Origin: an uncultured Prochlorococcus sp.
Lineage (GTDB): Bacteria; Cyanobacteriota; Cyanobacteriia; PCC-6307; Cyanobiaceae
DNA: 64,000 nt
Direction: 5' to 3'
Assembly: GCA_902591275.1 (NCBI GenBank)
Contig: CACJAC010000001.1
Coordinates: 1 to 64,000, forward strand
A program made the translations under genes and the position numbers. This document shows positions 31,489 through 42,751 of the stretch, in pieces. Positions within the stretch are counted from its first letter, which is position 1; each line of letters opens with the position of its first letter. The notes beneath the pieces are model-generated. The model was not told the DNA's origin. It did no database searches and was given only the letters and a program-made list of their open reading frames with translations.

Positions 31489-32160
31489 TTAGGGGTTCTT
31501 CACAAAAAGTTTTGCTATTTTCAAATCTATAGGGGACGTAATTTTTATATTTGAATAAGTTCCTTCAATAATCTTCACTTTCCAATTAAGCATTTCGAAT
31601 AGTGAGGCATCATCTGTGACTTTCCAGTTTTCATCAATTGCTATCTTATGAGCTTTTTTTAATCTATCTACTAAAAAGCCTTGAGGAGTTTGTGCTGCCC
31701 ATAAATAATTTCTATCTGGTGTTTCTTTAATAAAACCTTCATTATCAACAATCTTTATTGTGTCAGTTACCTTAGTAGCTAAAATTACAGCTTGATTTTC
31801 ATCTAATTGCTTGGCACAAAGGTCTATCAATTCAGGATTAATTAGACATCTAGCGCCATCATGTATTAAAACTTTTTTAGCCTCTTTTGGAAGCGCTTTT
31901 AAACCATTAAAAACTGACTGTTGTCTGGTTTCGCCACCATTAATCCAATGAACATTATCGGCAAAATCCTTTGCTGAATTTAATAATAAATTTTTATCTT
32001 TCGGTTGCCCAATTATTCCAACCCAGTTTGTTGAGCTTGCAGAAAATACAGATTTAAGTGTCCAATAGATCAAAGACTCTCCCTCTAAATCAATAAGTAA
32101 TTTATTTTTTCCAGCTTTCATTCTGCTACCACTCCCTGCAGCTGGTATTAAAAAGTGCAC
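31489..32160 (-). CDS. ispD: 2-C-methyl-D-erythritol 4-phosphate cytidylyltransferase
   Basis: LIPAAGSGSRMKAGKNKLL, VLIHDGARCL, TDDASLFE. Confidence 0.95.
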   Translation of the reverse strand: MHFLIPAAGSGSRMKAGKNKLLIDLEGESLIYWTLKSVFSASSTNWVGIIGQPKDKNLLLNSAKDFADNVHWINGGETRQQSVFNGLKALPKEAKKVLIHDGARCLINPELIDLCAKQLDENQAVILATKVTDTIKIVDNEGFIKETPDRNYLWAAQTPQGFLVDRLKKAHKIAIDENWKVTDDASLFEMLNWKVKIIEGTYSNIKITSPIDLKIAKLFVKNP

Positions 32161-32252
32161 AATTGAAGGTCTTAATATTTTCTAGATAATTATAAATAAA
32201 AGCAATATCTTTACACAAATAGTACTACGATTGAAAATAATAAAATTTCATA

Positions 32253-33002
32253 ATGTCCAATACAGATTCATTATCAGGCAAAGTTGCATTAATTACAGGA
32301 GCTAGCAGAGGAATTGGTAAAGAAATTGCTTTAGAACTAAGCCGCTTAGGAGCAGAAGTTTTTATTAATTACTCTTCTTCTGATGAAAAAGCTGAAGAAG
32401 TTGTAAATTCAATAAAAAATTCGGGAGGTAAAGCTCATAAATTAAAATTTGATGTATCGAGAGAGGATTCTGTCAGTTCAGCTTTTGAAGAAATCATAAA
32501 AATTAATGGCTCAATTGATATTCTTATTAACAATGCTGGTATTACTAGAGATGGACTATTGATGAGAATGAAATCGGAACAATGGGATGATGTATTAAAT
32601 ACAAACTTAAAAGGGGTTTTTCTTTGTACAAAATATGCTTCAAAATTTATGATGAAAAAAAGAAGTGGTAGTATCTTAAATATTTCATCTGTTGTTGGAA
32701 TAATTGGTAATCCCGGTCAAGCAAATTATTCTGCAGCCAAAGCTGGAGTTATTGGATTCACCAAAACTTGCGCTAAAGAATTTGCTTCAAGAGGTATAAA
32801 CGTAAATGCAATAGCTCCTGGATTTATAGAAACAGAAATGACTGAAAAACTTAATACTGAAGAGATACTTAAAGTTATCCCTTTAGGGAAATTAGGAAGT
32901 TGTTCTCAAATTGCAAATTTAGTTTCTTTCTTAGTTTCAAGTAATGCTGGAAGTTACATTACAGGGCAAACAATCAGTATAGACGGAGGTATGAGTATTT
33001 AA
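32253..33002 (+). CDS. fabG: 3-oxoacyl-ACP reductase
   Basis: LITGASRGIGKEIALEL, NNAGITRDGLLMRMK, YSAAKAGVIGFTK. Confidence 0.95.
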   Translation: MSNTDSLSGKVALITGASRGIGKEIALELSRLGAEVFINYSSSDEKAEEVVNSIKNSGGKAHKLKFDVSREDSVSSAFEEIIKINGSIDILINNAGITRDGLLMRMKSEQWDDVLNTNLKGVFLCTKYASKFMMKKRSGSILNISSVVGIIGNPGQANYSAAKAGVIGFTKTCAKEFASRGINVNAIAPGFIETEMTEKLNTEEILKVIPLGKLGSCSQIANLVSFLVSSNAGSYITGQTISIDGGMSI

Positions 33003-33182
33003 TTATGTACTTTGATAAGGCTGGCCCAATTCATCCCTTAACCTTCTAATTTTTTGTAAAAGTTTAAGTCTTCGACTTCTAGCAGTTAATGTCAAGAAAA
33101 ATCTTAAAGGAAAGTATATTAGCGTCATAGCAATCGCTAGGATTGCGGTAAGAGTAAAAATAAGATTATTTGTTTCTTCCAT
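33003..33182 (-). CDS. Small membrane protein with basic tail, not in ORF track
   Basis: Hand translation: MEETNNLIFTLTAILAIAMTLIYFPLRFFLTLTARSRRLKLLQKIRRLRDELGQPYQST; abuts the fabG stop convergently. Confidence 0.72.
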   Translation of the reverse strand: MEETNNLIFTLTAILAIAMTLIYFPLRFFLTLTARSRRLKLLQKIRRLRDELGQPYQST

Positions 33183-33313
33183 AACTTAAAGATACTCTTA
33201 TTTGAGTTAATTTGTATGTCTCATTAAAAGAAATTCGGCTTTCCCCACTTAATTAAATATCCCTTAAAAATGATTCTATGGGAGATTAGAATAAGATTAA
33301 AGATCGAGTAAAC

Positions 33314-35059
33314 ATGGCTAAACAGTTAAGTTTTTCTAATGAATCAAGAGAAGCTCTAGAAAAAGGAATGAATTTCGTAGCTAATGCCGTTAAGGTTACT
33401 ATTGGGCCAAAAGCAAAAAACGTTGTAATAGAGAAGAAATTTGGTTCGCCAGATATAGTAAGAGATGGATCTACGGTTGCTAAGGAAATCGAGATTGAAA
33501 ACCCTATTTCTAATTTAGGTGCGAAATTAATAGAACAAGTTGCATCCAAGACAAAAGAGAGCGCTGGTGACGGAACAACAACAGCAACCATTTTGACTCA
33601 GAAGATGGTTCAGGAGGGGTTAAAAAATATTGCTTCTGGCGCCAACCCTATGGAGTTAAAAAAAGGTATGGAGGCAGGCCTAGCTTTTGTCTTAGAAAAA
33701 TTAAGTTCCAAAAGTATTTCATTAGATGGTTCTGATATTCAAAAAGTTGCAACAGTTAGTGCTGGAGGTGATGAAGAAATTGGATCTATAATTTCGAAAG
33801 CAATGGATATTGTCACTTCAGATGGAGTAATAACTGTTGAAGAATCTCAATCATTAGATACAGAATTAGATATAACTGAAGGAATGTCTTTTGATAGAGG
33901 TTATAGTTCTCCATATTTCGTAACAGACCAAGAAAGACAAGTTTGTGAACTTGAAAACCCCAAGATATTAATAACTGATCAAAAAATCTCAACTTTAGTT
34001 GATCTAGTTCCAATACTTGAAGAAATTCAGAAGTCAGGTTCACCTTTTCTAATTCTTGCTGAAGATATCGAAGGAGAGGCTTTAACTACTCTGGTTTTGA
34101 ATAAGAATAGTGGTGTATTAAATGTAGCTTCCGTAAGAGCTCCGTTATTTGGTGAGAGAAGAAAAGCTGCCCTTGAAGATATTGCAATTCTTACAGGGGG
34201 TAAGTTAATTAGCGAAGATAAATCTATGACCCTTGATAAAATATCGATTAATGATTTAGGCAAAGCAAAAAAAATAACTATCACAAAGGATAAAACTACA
34301 ATTGTTGCCTTTGAAGACACTAAAGATTTAGTTAAAGCGCGAGTAGAGAAATTAAAAAGAGAAGTTAATATCACTGAATCTGAGTATGATCAGGATAAAA
34401 TCAATGAAAGGATAGCCAAACTAGCAGGAGGAGTAGCTCTTATCAAAGTAGGAGCTGCTACTGAAACAGAGATGAAGTATAAAAAGTTGAGAATCGAAGA
34501 TTCCCTTAATGCTACGAAAGCTGCTATTGAAGAAGGCGTTGTTTCTGGAGGAGGACAAACTTTAATTGAGATATCAGATGATCTTTTAAATTTAAGTGAA
34601 ACATCTTCAGATGATTTAAGAACAGGGATAAATATAGTTAAAGAAGCCCTTTTGGAACCTACCAAACAAATAGCAAAAAATGCTGGTTTTAATGGTGAAA
34701 TAGTTGTCTCTGAAATTCAAAGGCTGAATAAAGGCTTTAATGCTGATTCAGGACAATATGAGGATTTAAAAGATTCAGGAATATTAGATCCAACCAAAGT
34801 AATAAGATTAGCTCTTCAAGATTCAGTATCTATTGCAGCTATGCTCCTCACTACAGAAGTTGCGATGGCTGACATCCCAGAACCAGAGGCCGCAGTCCCT
34901 GGAGGACCAGGTGGGGATCCAATGGGAGGAATGGGTGGCATGGGAATGCCAGGAATGGGCGGCATGGGAATGCCAGGAATGGGCGGCATGGGAATGCCGG
35001 GAATGGGTGGCATGGGAATGCCGGGAATGGGTGGCATGGGAATGCCGGGTATGATGTAA
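33314..35059 (+). CDS. groEL: 60-kDa chaperonin GroEL, no adjacent groES
   Basis: [34 protein letters not shown]-terminal GGM-rich tail. Confidence 0.97.
   Translation: MAKQLSFSNESREALEKGMNFVANAVKVTIGPKAKNVVIEKKFGSPDIVRDGSTVAKEIEIENPISNLGAKLIEQVASKTKESAGDGTTTATILTQKMVQEGLKNIASGANPMELKKGMEAGLAFVLEKLSSKSISLDGSDIQKVATVSAGGDEEIGSIISKAMDIVTSDGVITVEESQSLDTELDITEGMSFDRGYSSPYFVTDQERQVCELENPKILITDQKISTLVDLVPILEEIQKSGSPFLILAEDIEGEALTTLVLNKNSGVLNVASVRAPLFGERRKAALEDIAILTGGKLISEDKSMTLDKISINDLGKAKKITITKDKTTIVAFEDTKDLVKARVEKLKREVNITESEYDQDKINERIAKLAGGVALIKVGAATETEMKYKKLRIEDSLNATKAAIEEGVVSGGGQTLIEISDDLLNLSETSSDDLRTGINIVKEALLEPTKQIAKNAGFNGEIVVSEIQRLNKGFNADSGQYEDLKDSGILDPTKVIRLALQDSVSIAAMLLTTEVAMADIPEPEAAVPGGPGGDPMGGMGGMGMPGMGGMGMPGMGGMGMPGMGGMGMPGMGGMGMPGMM
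34937..35056 (+). repeat. 24-bp tandem repeat (5 units, last one diverged) encoding the GMGMPGMG tail of GroEL
   Basis: Units at 34937, 34961, 34985, 35009, 35033; GGCATGGGAATGCC(A/G)GGAATGGG(C/T). Confidence 0.96.
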
Positions 35060-35077
35060 AAGCTAACTAGCTTTTTT
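35058..35077. terminator. Hairpin terminator after groEL, overlapping the stop of the convergent gene
   Basis: AAAAGCT-AACT-AGCTTTT followed by TT. Confidence 0.5.
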
Positions 35078-35494
35078 ATCGTTGTTAATCCACTTTCTTA
35101 AATTCTTAATATAAGGTAGGGGTAATTTTGGGGTTTCAGCAAATTGATTTATTTTATTAGAATTTTGATATTTGCTAGATATTCCATTACTGGTAGCAGT
35201 TTCCAGGCCATTTGATTCACATATTGTTTCTTCTAAGTTTTTTAGATTTTTTAAAGATTCTAGCCAAATTTGTTCTTGATTTTCTTCACGTACTTCATCA
35301 ATTAAATAGATCTGTTCTTGATTTTCTTCTTCACTCTGATTTTCTTTTTGAAGTGAACTATGGATTAATAAATCATTTAATGAATCAATCCCAAATCTAT
35401 GGACCCACTTAAGAACAACATTTTCTTTAAGCAAAAAATTATTTTCTAAAGAGGCTTGTTTAAAAACTTCTATTAAATGATTTTTTAAAAGCAT
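35063..35494 (-). CDS. Conserved hypothetical protein
   Basis: 143-aa ORF, Glu/Asn-rich middle. Confidence 0.65.
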   Translation of the reverse strand: MLLKNHLIEVFKQASLENNFLLKENVVLKWVHRFGIDSLNDLLIHSSLQKENQSEEENQEQIYLIDEVREENQEQIWLESLKNLKNLEETICESNGLETATSNGISSKYQNSNKINQFAETPKLPLPYIKNLRKWINNDKKAS

Positions 35495-35501
35495 AAAATT
35501 T

Positions 35502-36338
35502 CTAATTTAACTTTCTATTTAACAGAGGCCTTATAATAATTAAGGAAAAAACTGTTAAAGAAAATAAAATTGAGATACAACTCTTACAAGTTAAATCACC
35601 ATATGGAGCATGTAAAGCCACCAATTCTAAATCCATAGTTTGTGTATAGGCAGTCCTAATAGGTTCAATAGCAAAGGTTAATGGATTTAATGAAGCTAAC
35701 CATCCCAGCCAATTTGGCATAAAAGAGATTGGAGCTAAAGCAGTACTCGCAAATAGAAGAGGTAAATTTATTACGAATATTAGAGCGATTAATTCAATAT
35801 GTCCTGGCAAAACAAACGCTAAACATAAACTTATTGATGTCACAAAAAGAACTAATAAAATTAGTGTTGTAAATACAATTCCTAAACCATATAAGTTAGG
35901 CCATCCATAACCCAAAATGTATGAAACAATCATTATTACAATACTCTGAACAAAGCTCAAGATTGTTATGTAAAAAAAAGAAGATAAAACTATGGATAAT
36001 CTACTGGTTAAAGGAGCCACAAGTAATCTATTAAGAAATCCAAACTCTCTATCGAACATTAAAGGAAGACCAGAGTTTAGGGCTCCGCTAAAAGCAGTAA
36101 AAACAATAAGTCCTGCTCCTAAAAAATTCCCATAAGAATCAACTCCTGGTAAAAAACCTTCAGGAGCTTTAGAGAATAATGCCCCAAATAAAAAAAGCCA
36201 AATTATTGGTTGTAATATTCCTGCTAAAAGAGTTGATGGTCTTCTTTTTAATTGAATAAATAATCTCTTTGTTAAGGCAAATGTTTCTTGATATAAAAAA
36301 AATAAATTATACTGTTGTAATTCCATAATTAGTAGCAA
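35502..36338 (-). CDS. ABC-2 type transporter permease
   Basis: QPIIWLFLFGALF, FDREFGFLNRLLVAPLTSRLSI, 6 TM. Confidence 0.9.
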   Translation of the reverse strand: MLLIMELQQYNLFFLYQETFALTKRLFIQLKRRPSTLLAGILQPIIWLFLFGALFSKAPEGFLPGVDSYGNFLGAGLIVFTAFSGALNSGLPLMFDREFGFLNRLLVAPLTSRLSIVLSSFFYITILSFVQSIVIMIVSYILGYGWPNLYGLGIVFTTLILLVLFVTSISLCLAFVLPGHIELIALIFVINLPLLFASTALAPISFMPNWLGWLASLNPLTFAIEPIRTAYTQTMDLELVALHAPYGDLTCKSCISILFSLTVFSLIIIRPLLNRKLN

Positions 36339-36374
36339 TTAGTATTCATTATAGTTAGTTAACCAAAAGTTTTT

Positions 36375-37394
36375 TTATCGCATGGATTGCTTTGATTCTT
36401 TTTTTAGGTCTCTTTTCCCTGCCATAGAAATTTCAGCATCCAATAATGTTTTCCCAGTTGCCTGAAGATATACATCATCCAAGCTTGGCTGACTTTGGGT
36501 AAGAGAAAAAATTTCAAACTTTGAGAAGGCCAATTCCACTTTCAGCTTCGTAAGTAAATCTTTTTGCTTATCTGCTACGAAATTTATCGAGAAACCTTGA
36601 GCTTCATTTATGATAATCTGACTAATTCCATCTATTGAAGATAAAATTTTACATATATTTTTTGCTTCTTCCTGATTACTAAATTCTCTTACTTTCAAAG
36701 TAACTCTATCTCCACCTAATTTATTTTTGAGCTCTGCAGGAGTCCCTTTTGCTATAACTCTTCCATCATCAATTATAACTAATCTGTCTGCCAAAATATC
36801 TATTTCATCAAGATAGTGACTACTTAAAATAATGGTCATTCCATTATTTCTCAAATCTTTCAAAAGTTGCCAAATAATATTTCTACTTTCAATATCTAAA
36901 CCAACTGTAGGTTCATCCAAAATTAATACCTGGGGCAAATGTAAAAGTCCAGCTGCCAGATCTATTCTTCTTTTCATTCCCCCTGAATAAGTTCCGCACT
37001 TACGATCAATCCAATCATTCATTTCTAATTGATCTATTAATTTCTTTATCCTTTCAAATTTTTTATTTTTGTTGATGTGATATAAATCTGATTGAAAATC
37101 CAAAAGCTCTCGTCCAGTTAATATTTTATCAAGTGCAATGTCTTGGGCAACGTAACCAATTAATTCTCTGATTTTCCTTGAATTTTTTATCAGATTAATA
37201 TTATTTATAAAAACTTCTCCACTATCAGGCTCTATTAAAGTAGCGAGTATTTTTATTAGTGTTGATTTGCCAGCTCCATTTGGACCTAGTATTCCGAATA
37301 ATGTACCAGCTTCAATTTCCATCGATAAATTTTTTAATGCATTGATATCTGAATATGATTTTGAAAGCCCTTTAACTTTTATATAATTCATCAA
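36375..37394 (-). CDS. ABC transporter ATP-binding protein (DrrA-like)
   Basis: GILGPNGAGKSTLIKIL, YSGGMKRRIDLAAGLLHLPQVLILDEPTVGLD. Confidence 0.94.
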   Translation of the reverse strand: MMNYIKVKGLSKSYSDINALKNLSMEIEAGTLFGILGPNGAGKSTLIKILATLIEPDSGEVFINNINLIKNSRKIRELIGYVAQDIALDKILTGRELLDFQSDLYHINKNKKFERIKKLIDQLEMNDWIDRKCGTYSGGMKRRIDLAAGLLHLPQVLILDEPTVGLDIESRNIIWQLLKDLRNNGMTIILSSHYLDEIDILADRLVIIDDGRVIAKGTPAELKNKLGGDRVTLKVREFSNQEEAKNICKILSSIDGISQIIINEAQGFSINFVADKQKDLLTKLKVELAFSKFEIFSLTQSQPSLDDVYLQATGKTLLDAEISMAGKRDLKKESKQSMR

Positions 37395-37430
37395 ACTTAC
37401 TATTTACTTAAAAAACATTTTACATCTAAT

Positions 37431-38432
37431 TTAATTACTAAGCAGGGATACAATAGATAAAAATATTTGCATGGATTGCTGCTCAAATTCAACGGATAGT
37501 TGGGTTCTAGAAATTAATAACAAAAGACAAATTCCAAACATGTAGAGAATAGACCACCTAAAAAGAGACTTTGCTCTTGAAAGATCATCAGGAGATTTCT
37601 TTAATTCATTTATTAATTGCAAAAGTCTTCCATTAAATGGCAATAACATAATTCCGTATAAGAGACCCCCTTCAGGTAGAGCAAAGACTCCCATAATACT
37701 CATTAAAACAGTTGCCCATCCGTAACGAGAAATAGCTTTAGCAGTAAAAACAGATCCTTTAACAGAAGGGAGCATAGGAATACCAACAGATGCGTAATCA
37801 TCCTTCAACAAAATTGCAAGTGCCCAAAAATGAGCTGGGGTCCATAACATTACCAAACCAAACAACCACCAACCACTCAGACCTACATGCCCTGTGGCAG
37901 CAGACGCTCCAACTAAGGGTGGTATCGCACCAGCAACTCCTCCGAAAACAATGTTTTTTGTCGTACGAGGTTTCAAAATAACTGTATATAAAATTACGTA
38001 GCTAAATAAACCAAGAAGAGTTAAACCCGCAGCCAAATAATTTACACCACTTACTAAAAGCATCGAAGCTGCCAAAGTACATGATACGGCGGCTAAAAAT
38101 ACAGTCTCAGATGACAATTTTCCTGCTGGCAAGGCTCTTTTGCTAGTTCTTGTCATCCTCTTATCTAATTCCATTTCCCACAAGCAATTAAGAGCTCCTG
38201 CAGCTGCTGCTGCCAAAGCGCCTCCTCCTAAAGTGCAGATAAGTTTCGGGGAAGACAAAGGCCATTCTTCTGTTAAAGCCATTCCTCCCAAAGTTGTGGC
38301 CAATAAAAGTGGGATTAATCTAGGTTTAGCTACTTCAAGCCAAGGCGGCAAAGTTAATCTTTTTCTTGAAGGTACAACTTCATCCCTAATTGAAGATTTA
38401 TAGTTCAAGTTTTCTAAGTTACTACTGTTCAT
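37431..38432 (-). CDS. ctaB: Protoheme IX farnesyltransferase
   Basis: [34 protein letters not shown]. Confidence 0.95.
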   Translation of the reverse strand: MNSSNLENLNYKSSIRDEVVPSRKRLTLPPWLEVAKPRLIPLLLATTLGGMALTEEWPLSSPKLICTLGGGALAAAAAGALNCLWEMELDKRMTRTSKRALPAGKLSSETVFLAAVSCTLAASMLLVSGVNYLAAGLTLLGLFSYVILYTVILKPRTTKNIVFGGVAGAIPPLVGASAATGHVGLSGWWLFGLVMLWTPAHFWALAILLKDDYASVGIPMLPSVKGSVFTAKAISRYGWATVLMSIMGVFALPEGGLLYGIMLLPFNGRLLQLINELKKSPDDLSRAKSLFRWSILYMFGICLLLLISRTQLSVEFEQQSMQIFLSIVSLLSN

Positions 38433-39403
38433 GAGTTGATAACGACCGTTTGGGGATTAAGGGAGTGGTTTAGACCTTTTTTGGTAAAAGGATTTCTAAA
38501 AATTAATGTTGTTAATATCGCAATAAATAAAGAGGCGTTAAGTTGATGACCGATAATAAAAATAGCTTCATTCAAATTTGTTTTAAGACTTAAAACACCC
38601 AAAGTAATTTGGGAAAACAAGAGAAAAATAAGTGTTATGAGATATTTCCAATTTTCATTAAGCAAACTTCTCTTATAAATTGCAATAGCAATAATGAATA
38701 AAATTGAAAAAGCAATTGGAAAAGCAAATAATTTATGTGTATTTAGAAATAGACATTGTTTATTAAAAGATAAGCAAATATGTGCTGACCAGGTTGATGA
38801 AACCCTTACGCCAATAAAAGATTGAATCAGAGTAAGTAAAAGAGGAACAAAAAATAATAATCTCCACCAAATTAATGGCTCTTCAATGTCGTCATTTTCT
38901 AAATTTTGATTTATTGAAATTGTTGTAATAAGAAGTAGAAAAGCTATTAAAAGATGGCCCGTAACAATATATGAATCAAGCAGGTTTATTACTGTTAAAG
39001 CTCCCAAGGATCCTTGGACAATAACGAGAAAAAGTAATATTGAATAAGTTTTTGGTAACCAATTTGGAATTTCATTTTTCCAAATAATTGAAAGCGCAAA
39101 TTTAAAAAGAATTAATATTCCAACAAGAAAAGCATCTAGACGATGAAACCACTCTAGAAATACTCTTAGGTTCATATGTTTAAAAGGCAAAAAAGATCCA
39201 TAACATAATGGCCAATCTGGACAGGCAAGGCCTGCCTCCATGACTCTCGTAGCACCCCCAATTACGATTAGTGCGATAAGTGCAAATACACTATGACTTC
39301 CCAACCTTTTAAAAATTGTCAGATATTTTGATTTATATAATTGGTTATTAATCAAATGGATAAAACCTAATATTTTGCATAATAAATTAGATTCAAAAAC
39401 CAA
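38429..39403 (-). CDS. ctaA: Heme A synthase / COX15 family
   Basis: [40 protein letters not shown]. Confidence 0.94.
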   Translation of the reverse strand: MVFESNLLCKILGFIHLINNQLYKSKYLTIFKRLGSHSVFALIALIVIGGATRVMEAGLACPDWPLCYGSFLPFKHMNLRVFLEWFHRLDAFLVGILILFKFALSIIWKNEIPNWLPKTYSILLFLVIVQGSLGALTVINLLDSYIVTGHLLIAFLLLITTISINQNLENDDIEEPLIWWRLLFFVPLLLTLIQSFIGVRVSSTWSAHICLSFNKQCLFLNTHKLFAFPIAFSILFIIAIAIYKRSLLNENWKYLITLIFLLFSQITLGVLSLKTNLNEAIFIIGHQLNASLFIAILTTLIFRNPFTKKGLNHSLNPQTVVINS

Positions 39404-39618
39404 ACATTAATTAAAAATTAATATGTTTAATTTAAAAAATAATTTACTAAATTAATCTTTTTTCCCTGACAATTAACTCTAAAAAGTTATTAATAATACG
39501 CCTTTTATTTCATAAATCTTAAGAAGTTGTGAATTTAAATGTTTTTCTTTTAATAAAGGATGCAGGATTAAAAAAATTGAATATCTTTAGGATATAAATA
39601 CAAATTTTTAGAGATCAA

Positions 39619-40422
39619 TTGTTAAATAAAAACATTTATTTAATACTAATTATTTCACTCGTTTTTGCTATATCTTTTTGGATTGGTTTTAATGTAAATT
39701 TGCTCCCAGCACAAGCAAGTATTAATGCACCAATTTACGATGAACTTTTTAAAATTCTTTTCATCATTGGATTAATTATTTTTATTGGAATGACAATAGC
39801 TGTTATTTATAGCTTATTTAAGTTTAGGAAAAGAAATGATCAGATAGGAGATGGTATAGCTTTAGAGGGAAATTTAAGCTTAGAAATTGTATGGACAATT
39901 ATCCCTTCAATAATTGTTTTGTTAATAGGTTTATATAGCTACAACATCTACGATCGAATGGGAGGGATGAAAGAACTAAATCATAACCACGAAATGATGA
40001 GTTCTAACACTGAAAAAATATGGGCTGGAATAAGTCAAACTTCTGATAATGAAATAGCAATAAATAATTTATCTATTGAAGTTTCAGCTATGCAATTTGC
40101 ATTTCTATTCAATTATCCCAAGGGCAATTTCATATCGGGAGAACTACACGTTCCTGTTGATAAAAAAGTATCAATGAAAATGGAATCCAAAGATGTTATT
40201 CATGCTTTTTGGGTGCCAGAGTTCAGAATTAAACAGGATATTATTCCTGGGCAACCTACTGTTCTAAATTTCACTCCTACAAAAGTAGGAAAATATCCGA
40301 TAATTTGCGCAGAATTATGTGGCCCATATCATGGAGGGATGAGAGCCTCCATAATTGTAGAAGAAGAATCTGATTACAACGAATGGTTTAACAACAATAA
40401 AAAACAAGAGGTAAATTTATGA
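39619..40422 (+). CDS. ctaC: Cytochrome c oxidase subunit II
   Basis: LEIVWTIIPSIIVL, CuA motif CAELCGPYHGGM; TTG start. Confidence 0.96.
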   Translation: MLNKNIYLILIISLVFAISFWIGFNVNLLPAQASINAPIYDELFKILFIIGLIIFIGMTIAVIYSLFKFRKRNDQIGDGIALEGNLSLEIVWTIIPSIIVLLIGLYSYNIYDRMGGMKELNHNHEMMSSNTEKIWAGISQTSDNEIAINNLSIEVSAMQFAFLFNYPKGNFISGELHVPVDKKVSMKMESKDVIHAFWVPEFRIKQDIIPGQPTVLNFTPTKVGKYPIICAELCGPYHGGMRASIIVEEESDYNEWFNNNKKQEVNL

Positions 40423-42044
40423 CAATATCAATTGATCCACAAAAAACTCATAATGAAAGCCTTCAACCTAAAGGTTGGCTTAGATACTTTAGTTTTAGCC
40501 TTGATCATAAAGTAATTGGGATTCAATACTTAGTTTGCGGTTTTCTTTTTTATTTAATAGGAGGAACCTTAGCGAGCGCTATAAGAATTGAACTAACTAG
40601 TCCAATGTCTGACTTTATGCCAAGAGACGTTTATAACCAAGTTTTAACTTTACACGGAACAATAATGATATTCCTTTGGATAGTGCCTGTAGTTAACGGT
40701 GCTTTTGGAAATTATTTAATTCCATTTTATGTAGGTGCAAGAGATATGGCATTCCCGAGATTAAATGCTGTAGCTTTTTGGTTAATTCCTCCTTCAGGTT
40801 TGATGCTGGTAGCAAGCTATTTTGTGGAGGGTGCTGCTCAGGCTGGATGGACGGCTTACCCTCCTTTGAGCATAACTACTCCTCAATCGGGACAAATTAT
40901 TTGGATTCTGAGCGTTCTATTGCTTGGAGGAAGTTCTATATTTGGTGGAATAAACTTTATCGCGACCATTATCAAACTAAGAAGGCCAGGATTAAAACTT
41001 ATGCAATTGCCAATGTATTGTTGGGCAATGCTTGGAACAAGTCTATTAGTTGTTTTGTCAACTCCTGTTTTAGCAGGCACTTTAATTCTACTTAGTTTCG
41101 ATATCATCGCTAATACAGGGTTTTTCAATCCTGTTTTAGGTGGCAACGTCGTAGTTTATCAGCATTTATTTTGGTTTTATTCTCATCCAGCTGTATACAT
41201 TATGGTCCTTCCTGCGTTTGGTTTAGTTAGTGAAATACTTCCTGTACATGCTAGAAAACCACTTTTTGGATATACAACAATGGTTTTTTCAATAATGGGA
41301 ATAGTAGTTTTAGGTTTAGTTGTTTGGGCGCATCATATGTTTACGAGTGGAACGCCCCCTTGGATGAGATTATTCTTTACTATCGCTACAGCATTTATTG
41401 CTGTTCCAACAGGTATAAAATTTTTCAATTGGGTTGCAACATTATGGGGAGGTAAAATTTCCATCAATAGTGCAATGTTATTCTCTTGCGGATTTATTAT
41501 AAATTTTGTGTTTGGAGGTATTACAGGAGTTGCCTTGGCACAGGTACCTTTTGATATTCACGTACATGATACATATTTCGTTGTAGCCCATTTTCATTAC
41601 ATAGTTTATGGAGGGACTGTTTTTATTATTTTCTCTTCAATTTATCATTGGTTCCCCAAAGTAACTGGGAAAATGCTCAGTGAAAAATTAGGAATTTTAC
41701 ACTTTATCATTACTTTTATTGGATTTAACTTGTGCTTTGCTCCTCAACATTGGCTTGGTTTAAATGGGATGCCAAGAAGAGTTGCAGAATATGATCCTCA
41801 ATTCCAGTTTGTTAACCAAATTAGTAGCCTTGGGGCTCTTTTGATGGCTTTAAGTACAATTCCTTTTTTAATTAACGTATTCCTAAGTGTAAGAAATGGA
41901 AAAAATGCTGGAGACAACCCTTGGAATGCTCTTACACCTGAATGGTTAACATCTTCTCCACCTCCAGTTGAAAATTGGAAAGGAGAAGCTCCATTAGTTG
42001 AAGAACCATATGGTTATGGTAAAGAAATTTCAGAACAAAAATAA
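40419..42044 (+). CDS. ctaD: Cytochrome c oxidase subunit I
   Basis: LTLHGTIMIFLWIVPVVNGAFGNYLIP, HLFWFYSHPAVYIM, HDTYFVVAHFHYI. Confidence 0.98.
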   Translation: MTISIDPQKTHNESLQPKGWLRYFSFSLDHKVIGIQYLVCGFLFYLIGGTLASAIRIELTSPMSDFMPRDVYNQVLTLHGTIMIFLWIVPVVNGAFGNYLIPFYVGARDMAFPRLNAVAFWLIPPSGLMLVASYFVEGAAQAGWTAYPPLSITTPQSGQIIWILSVLLLGGSSIFGGINFIATIIKLRRPGLKLMQLPMYCWAMLGTSLLVVLSTPVLAGTLILLSFDIIANTGFFNPVLGGNVVVYQHLFWFYSHPAVYIMVLPAFGLVSEILPVHARKPLFGYTTMVFSIMGIVVLGLVVWAHHMFTSGTPPWMRLFFTIATAFIAVPTGIKFFNWVATLWGGKISINSAMLFSCGFIINFVFGGITGVALAQVPFDIHVHDTYFVVAHFHYIVYGGTVFIIFSSIYHWFPKVTGKMLSEKLGILHFIITFIGFNLCFAPQHWLGLNGMPRRVAEYDPQFQFVNQISSLGALLMALSTIPFLINVFLSVRNGKNAGDNPWNALTPEWLTSSPPPVENWKGEAPLVEEPYGYGKEISEQK

Positions 42045-42050
42045 AAACAT

Positions 42051-42653
42051 ATGACAACACTAGATAGCTCAAAAGAAATTCAAAAAAACAATTCTGAAGT
42101 TAATGAAACACATGAAGACTTCAGAATGTTTGGTCTTATTACTTTCCTAATTGCGGACGGAATGACTTTTGCTGGATTTTTTGCTGCTTATTTAACTTAT
42201 AAAGCAGTAAATCCATTACCAGACGGTGCTATTTATGAATTAGAACTACCAATACCTACTCTCAATACAATTTTGTTACTAGTTAGTAGTGCAACTTTCC
42301 ATAAAGCAGGCAAAGCACTTTTAAAAGATAAAAACTCAGATTCCCAAAAATGGTTATTTTTTACTGCTTTTCTTGGAGTTATATTTTTAATATGTCAATT
42401 ATTTGAATATTTTCATTTACCTTTTGGATTAACCGATAATTTATTTGCAAGTACTTTTTATGCTCTTACTGGTTTTCATGGATTACATGTCACTTTAGGC
42501 ACTTTAATGATTTTAATTATTGCTTGGCAATCGAGAATCAATGGCGGCAGATTAACTAGTCAAAATATGTTCCCATTGGAAGCTGTTGAATTGTACTGGC
42601 ATTTTGTAGATGGAATATGGGTTGTTTTATTTATTATTTTGTATCTTTTATAA
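42051..42653 (+). CDS. ctaE: Cytochrome c oxidase subunit III
   Basis: ALTGFHGLHVTLGTL, AVELYWHFVDGIWVVLF. Confidence 0.95.
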   Translation: MTTLDSSKEIQKNNSEVNETHEDFRMFGLITFLIADGMTFAGFFAAYLTYKAVNPLPDGAIYELELPIPTLNTILLLVSSATFHKAGKALLKDKNSDSQKWLFFTAFLGVIFLICQLFEYFHLPFGLTDNLFASTFYALTGFHGLHVTLGTLMILIIAWQSRINGGRLTSQNMFPLEAVELYWHFVDGIWVVLFIILYLL

Positions 42654-42751
42654 TAAAGCCAAATTTCAAAAATTAAATATATTTTTTATTAATTTATATT
42701 GCCACAGTTCTCCTTTTTAGTAAGAATATATAATTATGAATTTGTCAGATA

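Noticed and set aside
34816-35054. Repetitive antisense (MPPIPGIP) and shifted-frame ([10 protein letters not shown]) ORFs at the groEL 3' end
   Set aside because: Both are by-products of the 24-bp repeat whose period is divisible by three, keeping all frames open.
40778-41146. ORFs 40778-41095 (+) and 40883-41146 (-)
   Set aside because: Inside ctaD in alternative frames; ctaD is unambiguous.
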